From Candidatus Saccharimonadota bacterium (GTDB lineage: Bacteria > Patescibacteriota > Saccharimonadia > Saccharimonadales > UBA4665): a DNA stretch of 37,373 nt. Below, piece after piece: positions 23,853 to 31,894 of the stretch. Within the stretch, counting starts at the first letter, position 1. Each line of letters opens with the position of its first letter. The position numbers and the translations under genes were made by a program. The notes beneath the pieces were generated by a model, which saw only the letters and a program-made list of their open reading frames with translations, was not told where the DNA came from and searched no databases. Where the stretch lies: the NCBI GenBank assembly GCA_027459325.1, contig DAIDIO010000002.1:65951-103323 (forward strand), given 5' to 3'.

Positions 23853-24872
23853 ATGACTAACGATCAGTTGAGTGCTATTGCTCAAATTCAGAGAAAGCAG
23901 CTTTTTGGCTTAACGGCTGTTTTTGGTTTCGCTATGATACTGACGGCTGTCTTTACGGCTTTCATTGTCAGTACAATTACGCATAGTCAGTTAGCTAGCG
24001 CTATAAATAACGCATCACGTTTGGCTGATACGACGCTGCCGGGTTCTTCGATGAACACGACTTCAGCTAATACTGGAACGTGTACGCAACCAGGCGTTAA
24101 TACTACAAGCTATGTAACCCCAGGCTCCGTGACAAGTACGACTTCACCAAGTCAAGGCTTTAGCCAGTCTGGCTATATAAATAGTGGCATGAGTGGCACA
24201 AGCATGGCTCCCGGCATGGGCGCAGGTATGGGCGGCAGCATGGCTCCCGGCATGGGCGCAGGCGGCGGTCCAGCAAACGGCCCAACAAACGGCCCAGCTA
24301 ACGGCCCAGGAATGGGCGCAGGTCATCCAGCAGGTCCAGGAGCTCCTGGTGCACCAAGCATGACCCCAGCCGAAACAATTACTTACACCATTACTAAGTA
24401 CAGCTACCAAAATTCAAATAATAACTATGGTTCCTTTAATACCACTTCAAATCAGAGTACTACCAATAATACTCAGGATTCCTACAATACTGCTAGTCAA
24501 GGGGCGTCAATAAGTGGTTGGAATTCAAATTCAACAACTACAGATCAATCAAATAACATTAGTGCGAATAAGGACGGCAATACGCTTGATTCCAATAACA
24601 GCACTAATACCACTACAACCAATACAGATAGTAACAACACGGTAAAGAATATTGCTATAGACTCAGGCAATAGTTCTAATACCTCAACATCAACTAACAC
24701 TACCACTTCTAGCAATACAACTTCGAACCTAGACAGCGGTAATACTACTAGCAACACAAAGAATGTTTCTGCCGATAATGGCAATACAACTACTAACACT
24801 AAGAATGTTTCTGCTGACAACGGTAACACAACTACCATTACCAGCACCAAAGACACAGTACTTAGCACATAG
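23853..24872 (+). CDS. Single-pass surface protein with Gly/Met/Ala/Pro repeats and Asn/Thr-rich C-terminus
   Basis: The 339-residue protein starts at the ATG at 23853, preceded by GGAGGAG. A membrane helix near residues 19-42 leaves a very long exported region. It contains repeats of MAPGMGAG, then short GPANGPTNGPANGP units, then about 150 residues dominated by Asn, Thr and Ser. Near the end a 14-residue unit, NTKNVSADNGNTTT, occurs twice in tandem. No enzymatic motif was seen. The composition suggests an extended, flexible surface fibre or adhesin, possibly glycosylated. A strong terminator follows at once, so it is a single-gene unit. Confidence 0.65.
   Translation: MTNDQLSAIAQIQRKQLFGLTAVFGFAMILTAVFTAFIVSTITHSQLASAINNASRLADTTLPGSSMNTTSANTGTCTQPGVNTTSYVTPGSVTSTTSPSQGFSQSGYINSGMSGTSMAPGMGAGMGGSMAPGMGAGGGPANGPTNGPANGPGMGAGHPAGPGAPGAPSMTPAETITYTITKYSYQNSNNNYGSFNTTSNQSTTNNTQDSYNTASQGASISGWNSNSTTTDQSNNISANKDGNTLDSNNSTNTTTTNTDSNNTVKNIAIDSGNSSNTSTSTNTTTSSNTTSNLDSGNTTSNTKNVSADNGNTTTNTKNVSADNGNTTTITSTKDTVLST
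24754..24837 (+). repeat. Tandem 42-nt coding repeat (two copies)
   Basis: Two adjacent copies of a unit encoding AsnThrLysAsnValSerAlaAspAsnGlyAsnThrThrThr lie in the C-terminal part of the surface protein, with synonymous differences between them. Nearby Asn/Thr-rich sequence looks like more decayed copies. Confidence 0.6.
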
Positions 24873-24896
24873 TCAAGCTAGAGAAGGTTGTAAAAG

Positions 24897-24929
24897 AATA
24901 GGCGGCCAGCCCCAAAGCCGCCTATTTTT
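24897..24929 (+). terminator. Intrinsic terminator after the repeat-rich surface protein
   Basis: AATAGGCGGC (24897-24906) and GCCGCCTATT (24917-24926) form a perfect 10-bp stem with a 10-nt loop, running into a five-T tract (24925-24929). The minus strand also has a weaker T-rich run after the stem (TTCTTTT), so it may work in both directions. Confidence 0.85.
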
Positions 24930-24945
24930 ATGGTTACAAATTTAT

Positions 24946-25341
24946 TTATTGTTGGGCTAGAAAATCATAGACCATATGCATGTAACTATCTTTGGCCAGT
25001 TTTATTTTAGATATAAATTGGTCTAATGTTAGCCACTCAAAGGATTGATGTTCCCAGCTTATTCTGACGTTCGCGTTGTCTATCTTTGAAGCGTAAAGAT
25101 AATAGGTAAAGTTATCCTGGTATGCTTGACTTTCGGTGAGCTTGGATACGGTTTTTTGATTAATCTTTATTCCTGTTTCTTCGCCTAGCTCTCGGACAAC
25201 TGCCTCTAAAGGCTGTTCGTTTATTTCAACCTTTCCGCCTGGGATATCTGGATCATGAGGGTATAAGGGGTGGTTACTGCGTATCAGTAAAAGGTACCTA
25301 TCATCTTGATCGGTCAGTAATAACTTGGCAGCACGGTTCAT
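24946..25341 (-). CDS. Nudix hydrolase
   Basis: The 131-residue protein contains a complete Nudix box: GKVEINE, then seven residues, then RELGEETGI (GX5EX7REUXEEXGU). Such enzymes hydrolyse nucleoside diphosphates linked to another group, often as house-cleaning of oxidised or non-canonical nucleotides. The substrate is not inferable. The ATG at 25341 follows a TATAAT (25351-25356) by 9 nt. Its neighbour upstream is the polymerase/nuclease operon, which would fit nucleotide-pool cleaning but does not prove it. Confidence 0.88.
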   Translation of the reverse strand: MNRAAKLLLTDQDDRYLLLIRSNHPLYPHDPDIPGGKVEINEQPLEAVVRELGEETGIKINQKTVSKLTESQAYQDNFTYYLYASKIDNANVRISWEHQSFEWLTLDQFISKIKLAKDSYMHMVYDFLAQQ

Positions 25342-25379
25342 TAGACCTTAATTATATAATAGCCCCCGAACAATTGATT

Positions 25380-26780
25380 TCAGTACTCAGGCATAGTAAA
25401 AGGCTTGATACTTATATTAGCCAGATTGCGCTTTATGAAGCTGGTTAAGATTTTATAACTGTCTAAATCAAAGACTTTATCAACCATGTTAAAGCTGCCG
25501 TCCTCATTATCCAGATAGCCAAGCACGACCCACTTATCTACTACTACATTTGTGCCATCGGAAGCGCTAATTACTACGGGATGATCGTATTTCCAGTTCT
25601 CCATTCGAGTTCTCTGAGCCGCCAAAGTAACTCGCAGGTTATATTTGACTGATTCTTCAAGGTTTAGACAGGCTCCCCTACACTTTCCTAGCTGATATAG
25701 GAAGCAATTCTTCTGGGTCTTTTCGGTACCGGTTAGCTTCGGGCATAAATCAAAGGTCTTCTGCCAGGTTTGTAGAATATTTTTAGCTCTGCTTTTTGAA
25801 GTAAATAAGCCATACACATCAGACATATCTCCGACTTCAGATATGTCTTTTTGAACGATCGACAGTTCATCGTAACCGTTACTATTGGTCGATTTCATAA
25901 TTAAGTAATTAGCGCTTGATCGCCTAAGCTGCCTGTTTTGTATCGGTAGCAGTTCTTTTACTAATCGGCTTTCAAGTAGTAGGGCTTCCAGCTCATTTTT
26001 AGTTTCAATGGTTTTTATGTTTCTGACAGCCTGAGAAATTCTCATCTCTTTAGAGTCTCTAATGTCATTAGAAAAATGTGACCGCACGCGGTTTCGAACC
26101 TGTTTGCTTTTACCAACATATATAGGCCTACCGCCTTCATCCTCGAAGACATAAACTCCCGGTTTATTTTTAATGTTATTGACAGCTGACACTTCCAATT
26201 TTGGTGGTAAACTTCTGTTTTTGAACTGCTGATTGACGGCTCCTAAAAATAGTTCTCTGCCTTTTTGGGTGTATGCTAGACTCACAAAGTTCATCATCGC
26301 TCTAGTGTCGTCCATGGCTCTATGACGGCCAGCTACCTGTATATTATGCCTGGCTATAATCTTCTCTAGGCTGTGGCCGTTATGCTCCGGATAAAGAGCT
26401 CTAGATAGCCTGACAGTGCATAGTAACTTTGGATTATAGCTGAAGCCGGCATTCTTTAGCTCGTGTTTAATAAAGCTATAGTCAAAGCGGACGTTATGGG
26501 CAATAAATATGGCGCCGTCTAATATTTGGTATAGTTCATAGGCAATTTCATCGAAGTATGGCGCGTCCGCTAAATCGCTATCGGTGAGCCCGGTTATTTT
26601 TGTTATAAAGTATGGTAAGGCGTGTCCAGGGTTAATTAGTGAGTGAAACGCTCCAGTCTCTTGGCCGTTCTCAATCCGAACGGCTGCAATTTCAGTTATC
26701 CGGCTACTGCCTACACTGCCCCCTGACGTTTCTATGTCTACATAGACAACTGGCTTATCAAAAATGTCCACTACAACCAT
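25380..26780 (-). CDS. DnaQ-like 3'-5' exonuclease fused to UvrC-type GIY-YIG nuclease
   Basis: This 466-residue protein joins two nucleases. Residues 10-170 form a DEDDh exonuclease: DIE at 15-17, HNVRFD with D100, and HRAMDD with H153 and D157. Residues 205-290 form a GIY-YIG domain as in UvrC/Cho: PGVYVF, IYVGKSKQVRNRVRSHF and ELEALLLESRLVKE with E270. A Cys-containing UvrC-like segment (CFLYQLGKCRGAC) follows. It lacks the UvrC C-terminal RNase H-like nuclease. Similar fusions are known, for example in mycobacteria. It starts 8 nt after the Y-family polymerase gene, so it is in the same operon; proofreading or lesion incision alongside translesion synthesis is the inference. Confidence 0.88.
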   Translation of the reverse strand: MVVVDIFDKPVVYVDIETSGGSVGSSRITEIAAVRIENGQETGAFHSLINPGHALPYFITKITGLTDSDLADAPYFDEIAYELYQILDGAIFIAHNVRFDYSFIKHELKNAGFSYNPKLLCTVRLSRALYPEHNGHSLEKIIARHNIQVAGRHRAMDDTRAMMNFVSLAYTQKGRELFLGAVNQQFKNRSLPPKLEVSAVNNIKNKPGVYVFEDEGGRPIYVGKSKQVRNRVRSHFSNDIRDSKEMRISQAVRNIKTIETKNELEALLLESRLVKELLPIQNRQLRRSSANYLIMKSTNSNGYDELSIVQKDISEVGDMSDVYGLFTSKSRAKNILQTWQKTFDLCPKLTGTEKTQKNCFLYQLGKCRGACLNLEESVKYNLRVTLAAQRTRMENWKYDHPVVISASDGTNVVVDKWVVLGYLDNEDGSFNMVDKVFDLDSYKILTSFIKRNLANISIKPFTMPEY

Positions 26781-26788
26781 TTTACCGC

Positions 26789-28048
26789 TTATGCCCTTTT
26801 TAGTAATAGCTCAAAATATTCAGTGCCGCCAAAGGGTATCTTTTGTTTAACGTTCTTGCGGCCGGTTAGGGTGTCGGCCGAGTGAATAGTAAATGAACCG
26901 TAAAAGTCGTTAATCTCATCGATGGCTTTAGTTAGGTATTCAGATTTAATGACGTCATCAAACATGCTTAACTGGCTTCTGGTTGAAGGTGTTAACTCGT
27001 AAAGGTAAAGGCCGATAGTACGGATGGCCATGTGTTTGGGTCGGTGATCAAACAGCCTTGAGATTCTTTCCCAGATATCCTGGTTAGAGTAAAAGGTTGT
27101 TTTGTACATCTTTTTATCTGACCAGCCACCACCGGCATTAAAGGCTACCCAGACACATATGCCTCTGGCTTCAACATTTCGGTATCTTAGCTTCATGCCG
27201 CTGGTTTCCACTAAAAAGTGTAAGCATGAGCGTAGCCAGGCGTCGTCGTTACTGGCTTTAGGCAGTACCCATTGCCTGCCTACCATGCCCAAGTGAGTCT
27301 CATAGGCATCTACTTCATAACCTCTGAGTCTTTGGTGCCAATGGAGGCCGTTAATGCTTTTAAAGACTCGCCGTCTGAGCAGTTCCTCGTTGGCTTCTAA
27401 AAACTGCAGCGGCGTATATATGCCGTGGGCTCTGAGTCTGGAGCCAAAGGCGTCGGCGATGCCGGTTAGGTCTTCCAGCTCGAGCGATCTATACATATCG
27501 ATAACGTTTGTGTGGTCAATTAGGTCTAGTCCGTCGGGCTTATGTAGACCAGCCGCCATTTTAGCTAAGAAGCGGTTAGGGCCGATGCCCACGTTAATAC
27601 GCATATAGTTACCAAGGTCGCGGTACACCCTTTGTTTTATTTCGTAGCCGATGTCTACCAGGCTTCTACCCTTCAGGGTTGAGCCGACATTGTGGAAGTC
27701 GATAATACCCTCATCAATACTCTTCATCTTTATATTCGGCGAGTAGTCTTTCATGATATGCAGCAAGCCCTTGTACATATGGGTATATTTAGTCGGATCG
27801 GTTTCCAGCATGACAAAGTCCGGACATAGCGCCATAGCTTCACTTAGGCGGGTGCCAACTTTAATACCGAGAGCCTTAGCCTCATAGGAAGCGGCTATAA
27901 CGCAGCATTCCCTTGATAATCTATTAGTTACTCCCATTGGTTTGCCGCGTAAACTCGGCCAGGCTTGTTGCTCGGCTGAAGCGAAGGCGCTATTAAGGTC
28001 AATGTGCATAATTTGGGCCGGTTCTTTATTAAGGCGGTAATCAGGCAT
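26789..28048 (-). CDS. Y-family translesion DNA polymerase (DinB/UmuC type)
   Basis: The 419-residue protein has the Y-family palm: HIDLNSAFASAEQ with D17, then SYEAKALGIKVGTRLSEA, SIDEG with D112 and E113, and NVGIGPNRFLAKMAA. A little-finger-like region follows. All three catalytic carboxylates are present. It would copy past damaged bases. It is the middle gene of a three-gene operon: its start overlaps the upstream small gene by 8 nt and a DnaQ-UvrC fusion follows 8 nt after its stop. The C-terminus lacks an obvious beta-clamp peptide. It may be closer to the UmuC-like or ImuB-like branch than to classical DinB; not decided here. Confidence 0.9.
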   Translation of the reverse strand: MPDYRLNKEPAQIMHIDLNSAFASAEQQAWPSLRGKPMGVTNRLSRECCVIAASYEAKALGIKVGTRLSEAMALCPDFVMLETDPTKYTHMYKGLLHIMKDYSPNIKMKSIDEGIIDFHNVGSTLKGRSLVDIGYEIKQRVYRDLGNYMRINVGIGPNRFLAKMAAGLHKPDGLDLIDHTNVIDMYRSLELEDLTGIADAFGSRLRAHGIYTPLQFLEANEELLRRRVFKSINGLHWHQRLRGYEVDAYETHLGMVGRQWVLPKASNDDAWLRSCLHFLVETSGMKLRYRNVEARGICVWVAFNAGGGWSDKKMYKTTFYSNQDIWERISRLFDHRPKHMAIRTIGLYLYELTPSTRSQLSMFDDVIKSEYLTKAIDEINDFYGSFTIHSADTLTGRKNVKQKIPFGGTEYFELLLKRA

Positions 28049-28325
28049 GGTCTTCTCCGGAGATTAGGCTGACTAAGGTCCAGGTTAAGGCTTCGGCGTC
28101 AAATTCCAAGCGGTAACCATTAATGCCATCGCTGACATGGAAGACATGGATCATTCTTTTGCCGGCTTCGGTTGGAAACCGGAGGGCCATCTCGGTTAAA
28201 GCGATTTCCCGGCCCCGCCACCTCATTTTGGCCGGCAGACATAGTGAACTAATGTCACCCTGCTTGTGAAAAACAGTGACAACATCAACTCGCTCATTTA
28301 TTGCTATAGTCGGATCCATATACAA
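28041..28325 (-). CDS. Small protein (about 94 aa) heading the Y-polymerase operon, unknown
   Basis: The frame begins at a TTG at 28325 (or the ATG at 28319) and overlaps the polymerase start by 8 nt, ending in TGA. It is a mixed beta/alpha protein with no cysteine cluster or helix-turn-helix: ERVDVVTVFHKQGD, then KMRWRGREIALTEMALRFP, then GYRLEFDAEALTWTLVSL. Its strict coupling to the polymerase suggests a functional partner, like UmuD or ImuA in other systems, but no similarity to those was seen. A weak TTTAAA box lies 7 nt before the TTG. Confidence 0.6.
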   Translation of the reverse strand: MYMDPTIAINERVDVVTVFHKQGDISSLCLPAKMRWRGREIALTEMALRFPTEAGKRMIHVFHVSDGINGYRLEFDAEALTWTLVSLISGEDHA

Positions 28326-28611
28326 GGCTCGCTTTAAAAAGACTAGTTTAAGTTTGTACTAGAGATGAACGGATTTTAGATTTAAGATTTCAGATTTCAG
28401 GTAAAAAGTTTTTAGCCGTTCTGCTACTAAATACTTCACGCTGAAAGCTTGCTTGTATATGTCGGCGCACAGTGACCGTAAGGTGTGATTGCCTGAAAGT
28501 TAAAGCCTATGAAGTAAAAGATTAAATCTAGTCCTCATATCGCTAATTTAGATTATATCAAAAAGCAGCAAGGCTACTGTTAAATTTCAAATTTTATTAA
28601 TAGTTCAGTAA
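28326..28611. other. 286-nt intergenic region between the polymerase operon and the protease gene
   Basis: No coding frame is convincing. Near the operon start there is a CTAGT-N10-ACTAG inverted repeat (28343-28362) that could be an operator of the damage-type operon. At about 28375-28400 the short unit AGATTT occurs three times in a row with small changes. The remainder, up to the protease stop, shows no hairpin plus T-run that I trust as a terminator. Confidence 0.35.
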
Positions 28612-30891
28612 TTAGCCTTTGGCGGTAGCTTGGGTAGAGCTGGCTGAATTACCGGCGGCTATATTGAAGCTTTTTACGCTTGAAGACATGGCCGTAGATG
28701 TAGTTACGGTTGTTGTAGTGGTAGTAGTCGGTGCTGGTTTTAGAGGGATAGCCGTGAAGACTGGTTGGCCGCTTGAGTTCATAGCGACTGTATATGGAGG
28801 CGTGCTAGGCATTGGTATGGTAGTGCCGTAAGTTTGACCAATATTAAGTCCGTTAGGGTCAACAAAGCTATCGGTTGTTGAATTGGCGGTTAAGTTCCCG
28901 GTTGAAGTTATAAGTGAAGGTGCAGTTTGGCCACTTTCCGGGTATACACTAAAGGTTTGCATAACCTGGGCGGCGTTTAGGTAATACGTAAAATAAGCAC
29001 TCTGAGAGGCGATATTATAACCGGCTAGAATTAAAGTATCTGAAGTTGGATCATAGACGTAAGCTGGATCATTAATATATTGTTTGCCATCGTATAGTAA
29101 GCCGTTTATGACATTACGGGTGTAAGTCGGGTTTGCAAAGTTATAGATAAAATCGTACAGAGCAACTTCAGCGGTCGGTGGAAGATTAGCGGCGACGTTA
29201 ACCGGATAATTAATGGCGCCCTCAGCCGCCGAAGGAGGAGTCTGGCTGATAATTTCCGCGCTAGCGTAGCCCGTCAGATTAACTCCGTAGCTATTCTGAA
29301 AGTTGGCTTGATTGGCCTCCCCTTGGGCGGGAGTTGTCGATGGTAATGTGTTAAAATCCGCCGCAGCTGTTGTGATGGCAACCAGTTTCTGATTACTGTC
29401 ATCAATAATTCCACTACCGCTATCACCTGGAACAACAGCGTCCTCGAAGTTGTTCTTAACCGATGCGGCAATTAGGGCTGAAGACAAAGTCTCAACTATT
29501 GAGCCACTGCCATTGGTTACGTTGATATTACTGCCAGTTCCAATATATGCTTCTGAAGTATATTGCATACTCGGCAGGCCGCTGTTGGTTCCCTGGAAAG
29601 CAGGCATGCCACCAACATCGAACTGAGTGCCTATTGTTAATTGACTAATTTGTTCAGGCGTTAAACTATCTGCCTGGTTTTGAGCAATAACACTTGCCAT
29701 GTCTTGACCGGCAAAAGTACCGATGACATAGTCATTGTTGTTTTGGGGCGTTATATATAAGTCGGTGATATCCCCTATTGGCGTCATATTACCGGTATTC
29801 GAACCGGATGCTACTATTAATGGATAATATAAAGATATTTCTGGCTGACCATTGGGTCCGGTAACGCTATCCAGTTGACCGCTACTGTTTAGGAAGCAAT
29901 GCCTGGCCGTATCAATACCAACCGGAACTGTCCCATTTTCGATGAGATAGGCTGAGCATCCTTGCGTTGGCAGCCACACTTCCCGGCTGGTTAGTTTAGC
30001 TTGACTGACCGGGGATATAGATAACTTTGATGGGTCTATATTTACTAAACAGGCTGCGGCATCTAACTTATCATTGTTATAAGTGTTGTTTAAGTCGTTC
30101 TTTATTATTGATTGCCTGTGGTGATATGCCTCCTGAAAGTTATTAAAAGAGGAGCTGCCATTAATAATAAATTTGCGGGACAGTATATTATTTACTGTCC
30201 GCTGGATGCCAGAATTCAAGGACGCTTGATTATATGGATTAGGTACTGAGTCTTTAGCGCAGGTTAGAATATTTGTTGCTGTATTTTCAGTAGAGTTAAT
30301 CAGGCCAAAGTTAACCTGCGTATGAAAAGCTTTTTTAATTACTTCGCTATTCTTAGGCGACCGTTTTTCACTAAGTATTGCTTCGTCGTTCCTGGCTAAA
30401 ACGGCGTCCTTTATTACATAGCCAACTGCTGTCCGCTTAAAAAGTTTTGCTTCACCTTTAGGGACTTCTTTTGCCGCTACTTTAAACGACAAGCTTTGAA
30501 CTGTATTATTGCCTGTCTTGCCAGGTCTTGTGCCTTCACACGCAAGAGCTGTCGGGTAGTCTTGGTTAGAAGCTATAACTTTTGCGATCAGTTTGAACTC
30601 GCCAGCCTTAACAAATTGCTCACGTTCGGTTGTTTTTTTAGGGCCTATCCCCATCTGTTCGCCTAAGTCTATAGCCAGGCAACTGTTCGGACCTGCTTCG
30701 CTAAGAATCTGGTTAAGTTCTAAAGTAGCTCGGCCAAGATTTGCTGACAATGCCGGGCCGTTAGCATTTAGCTGATGCCTAGCCTCATGAGCTTCCGGTG
30801 CTGCGCTAGCAGCAGGGGCTAAAAGACTTCCGGCAGCCATAGCGGCACCACTGGCTAAACCTAGGATATTGGCACGGTCAATATTACGCAT
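28612..30891 (-). CDS. Secreted chymotrypsin-fold serine protease with long flanking regions
   Basis: The 759-residue protein starts with a signal peptide ending in APAASAAPEA. After about 300 residues of uncharacterised sequence the protease core appears: GCSAYL, then DTARHCF with H331 (the TAAHC-like histidine), an Asp in ITDLYI or NNDYVIG near 385-400, and VPGDSGSGI with S491. This is the S1 catalytic order. The C-terminal 230 residues are beta-rich, with a Thr/Ser-rich end. It is probably exported and may process surface or host proteins. TATTCT (30898-30903) lies 6 nt before the ATG, a leaderless start. The Asp assignment is tentative. Confidence 0.78.
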   Translation of the reverse strand: MRNIDRANILGLASGAAMAAGSLLAPAASAAPEAHEARHQLNANGPALSANLGRATLELNQILSEAGPNSCLAIDLGEQMGIGPKKTTEREQFVKAGEFKLIAKVIASNQDYPTALACEGTRPGKTGNNTVQSLSFKVAAKEVPKGEAKLFKRTAVGYVIKDAVLARNDEAILSEKRSPKNSEVIKKAFHTQVNFGLINSTENTATNILTCAKDSVPNPYNQASLNSGIQRTVNNILSRKFIINGSSSFNNFQEAYHHRQSIIKNDLNNTYNNDKLDAAACLVNIDPSKLSISPVSQAKLTSREVWLPTQGCSAYLIENGTVPVGIDTARHCFLNSSGQLDSVTGPNGQPEISLYYPLIVASGSNTGNMTPIGDITDLYITPQNNNDYVIGTFAGQDMASVIAQNQADSLTPEQISQLTIGTQFDVGGMPAFQGTNSGLPSMQYTSEAYIGTGSNINVTNGSGSIVETLSSALIAASVKNNFEDAVVPGDSGSGIIDDSNQKLVAITTAAADFNTLPSTTPAQGEANQANFQNSYGVNLTGYASAEIISQTPPSAAEGAINYPVNVAANLPPTAEVALYDFIYNFANPTYTRNVINGLLYDGKQYINDPAYVYDPTSDTLILAGYNIASQSAYFTYYLNAAQVMQTFSVYPESGQTAPSLITSTGNLTANSTTDSFVDPNGLNIGQTYGTTIPMPSTPPYTVAMNSSGQPVFTAIPLKPAPTTTTTTTVTTSTAMSSSVKSFNIAAGNSASSTQATAKG

Positions 30892-30897
30892 TTATTT

Positions 30898-30903
30898 AGA
30901 ATA
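30898..30903 (-). promoter_or_regulatory. -10 box TATTCT of the serine protease gene
   Basis: TATTCT on the minus strand is followed by 6 nt and the ATG at 30891, with no ribosome binding site. A T-rich -35 region (TTTTTA) lies about 18 nt upstream. Confidence 0.45.
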
Positions 30904-30989
30904 TGTTAGCATAATACCCAATAAAAAGCAAGTTTTTATATTGGCAATTATCCCATGACACCATATTACCTCTGCAATATACTGTAAGT

Positions 30990-31837
30990 ATGAAGTTTAC
31001 CATTAAGCAATTCCATGAACAGTTTCCAACCAGTGACCACTGTTTAGACTACTTATGGCAAATGCATTATTCTAATAATACATGTAGGGTTTGTGGTCTG
31101 TATGACGGCTTTCATAAACTACCAAACCGACCTGCTTATCAATGTCAGTGTGGTAACCAGGTCTATCCATTAGCTAATACTCCGTTCCATAAATCTACTA
31201 CCGATCTTAGAACTTGGTTCTTAGCTATATTCTTTATGACTAACACTCGATCAGGTATGTCAGCCTTACAATTTCAGAGAATAACAGGAATAACCTATAA
31301 AACTGCTTGGAGAATATTTAAACAAGTTAGAACCATGATGGGTGATGATGAAACATTACTTAATGACAACGTTGAAGTAGATGAAGCTTATATTCATGGT
31401 AACCCTCAAAGATGAAGCAGTGTTAAGCCGCATAACAGCCAAGTGGTCTTTGGCATGGTCGAACGAGGTGGCAGAGCTAGAGTTAAACATGTTAAAAGCT
31501 CAGGCGTAAGAGTGTTAGTTCCTGAAATACAAAAGAATATAAACCAAGAAGCTACTATCTACAGTGATGAGCATGGCTCGTATAAACTACTCGGCAAGCG
31601 TGGCTATGAACATGAGACCATCAGCCAGAGCAGACACGAGTTTGTGGTTGGTAGAATACATACGCAAAACGTAGAGAACTTCTGGAGCCAGTTTAAGCGA
31701 GGTATTTATGGAGTTTATAGGTACTGCGATAAGAAATACTTACAAGATTATGCTAACGAATACGCCTTTAGGTACTCAACAGGAAGAGTACTACACCTAT
31801 GTTTGATCTAGTTCTTAATAGGCTGCTATCTGCTTAA
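30990..31837 (+). pseudogene. IS1595-family transposase, broken by a stop codon and a frameshift
   Basis: The frame starts with an N-terminal zinc ribbon (CRVC, CQCG), followed by VEVDEAYIHG with the first catalytic Asp. It then meets a TGA at 31413-31415. The same frame continues with VVFGMVERGG, IYSDEHGSY and HTQNVENFW, the ISXO2-like DDE/N core. Near 31780 one base is missing: the expected C-terminus (NRKSTTPMFDLVLNRLLSA) lies in another frame ending at a TAA at 31835. The total of 848 nt is one short of a multiple of three. UGA is a stop in this genome, so the gene is dead unless the sequence is in error. No terminal inverted repeats could be found with confidence. Confidence 0.8.
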
Positions 31838-31880
31838 ACAATAAGAATGAAACACATAGACTTAATTAAAACATTCAGCG

Positions 31881-31886
31881 TATAAT
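31881..31886 (+). promoter_or_regulatory. -10 box TATAAT of the CdiA-CT-like gene
   Basis: A perfect TATAAT is followed by 8 nt and the ATG at 31895. No Shine-Dalgarno lies between, so the mRNA is probably leaderless. Confidence 0.55.
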
Positions 31887-31894
31887 TTGACCAA

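Noticed and set aside
24144-24410. Minus-strand frame rich in Cys, Trp and His opposite the Gly/Met repeats
   Set aside because: Its composition is the mirror image of the GMGAG and GPANGP repeats; it has no start signal and no independent motif.
24545-24868. Val/Leu-rich frame opposite the Asn/Thr-rich tail
   Set aside because: Antisense reading of Asn/Thr codons gives Val/Leu runs that look like membrane helices. No start signal was found.
31413-31415. UGA inside the transposase as evidence for UGA recoding (Gly or Trp)
   Set aside because: UGA ends the DHA2 transporter, apbE (ATGA overlap) and the small gene before the Y-family polymerase, and no long intact gene here contains an in-frame UGA.
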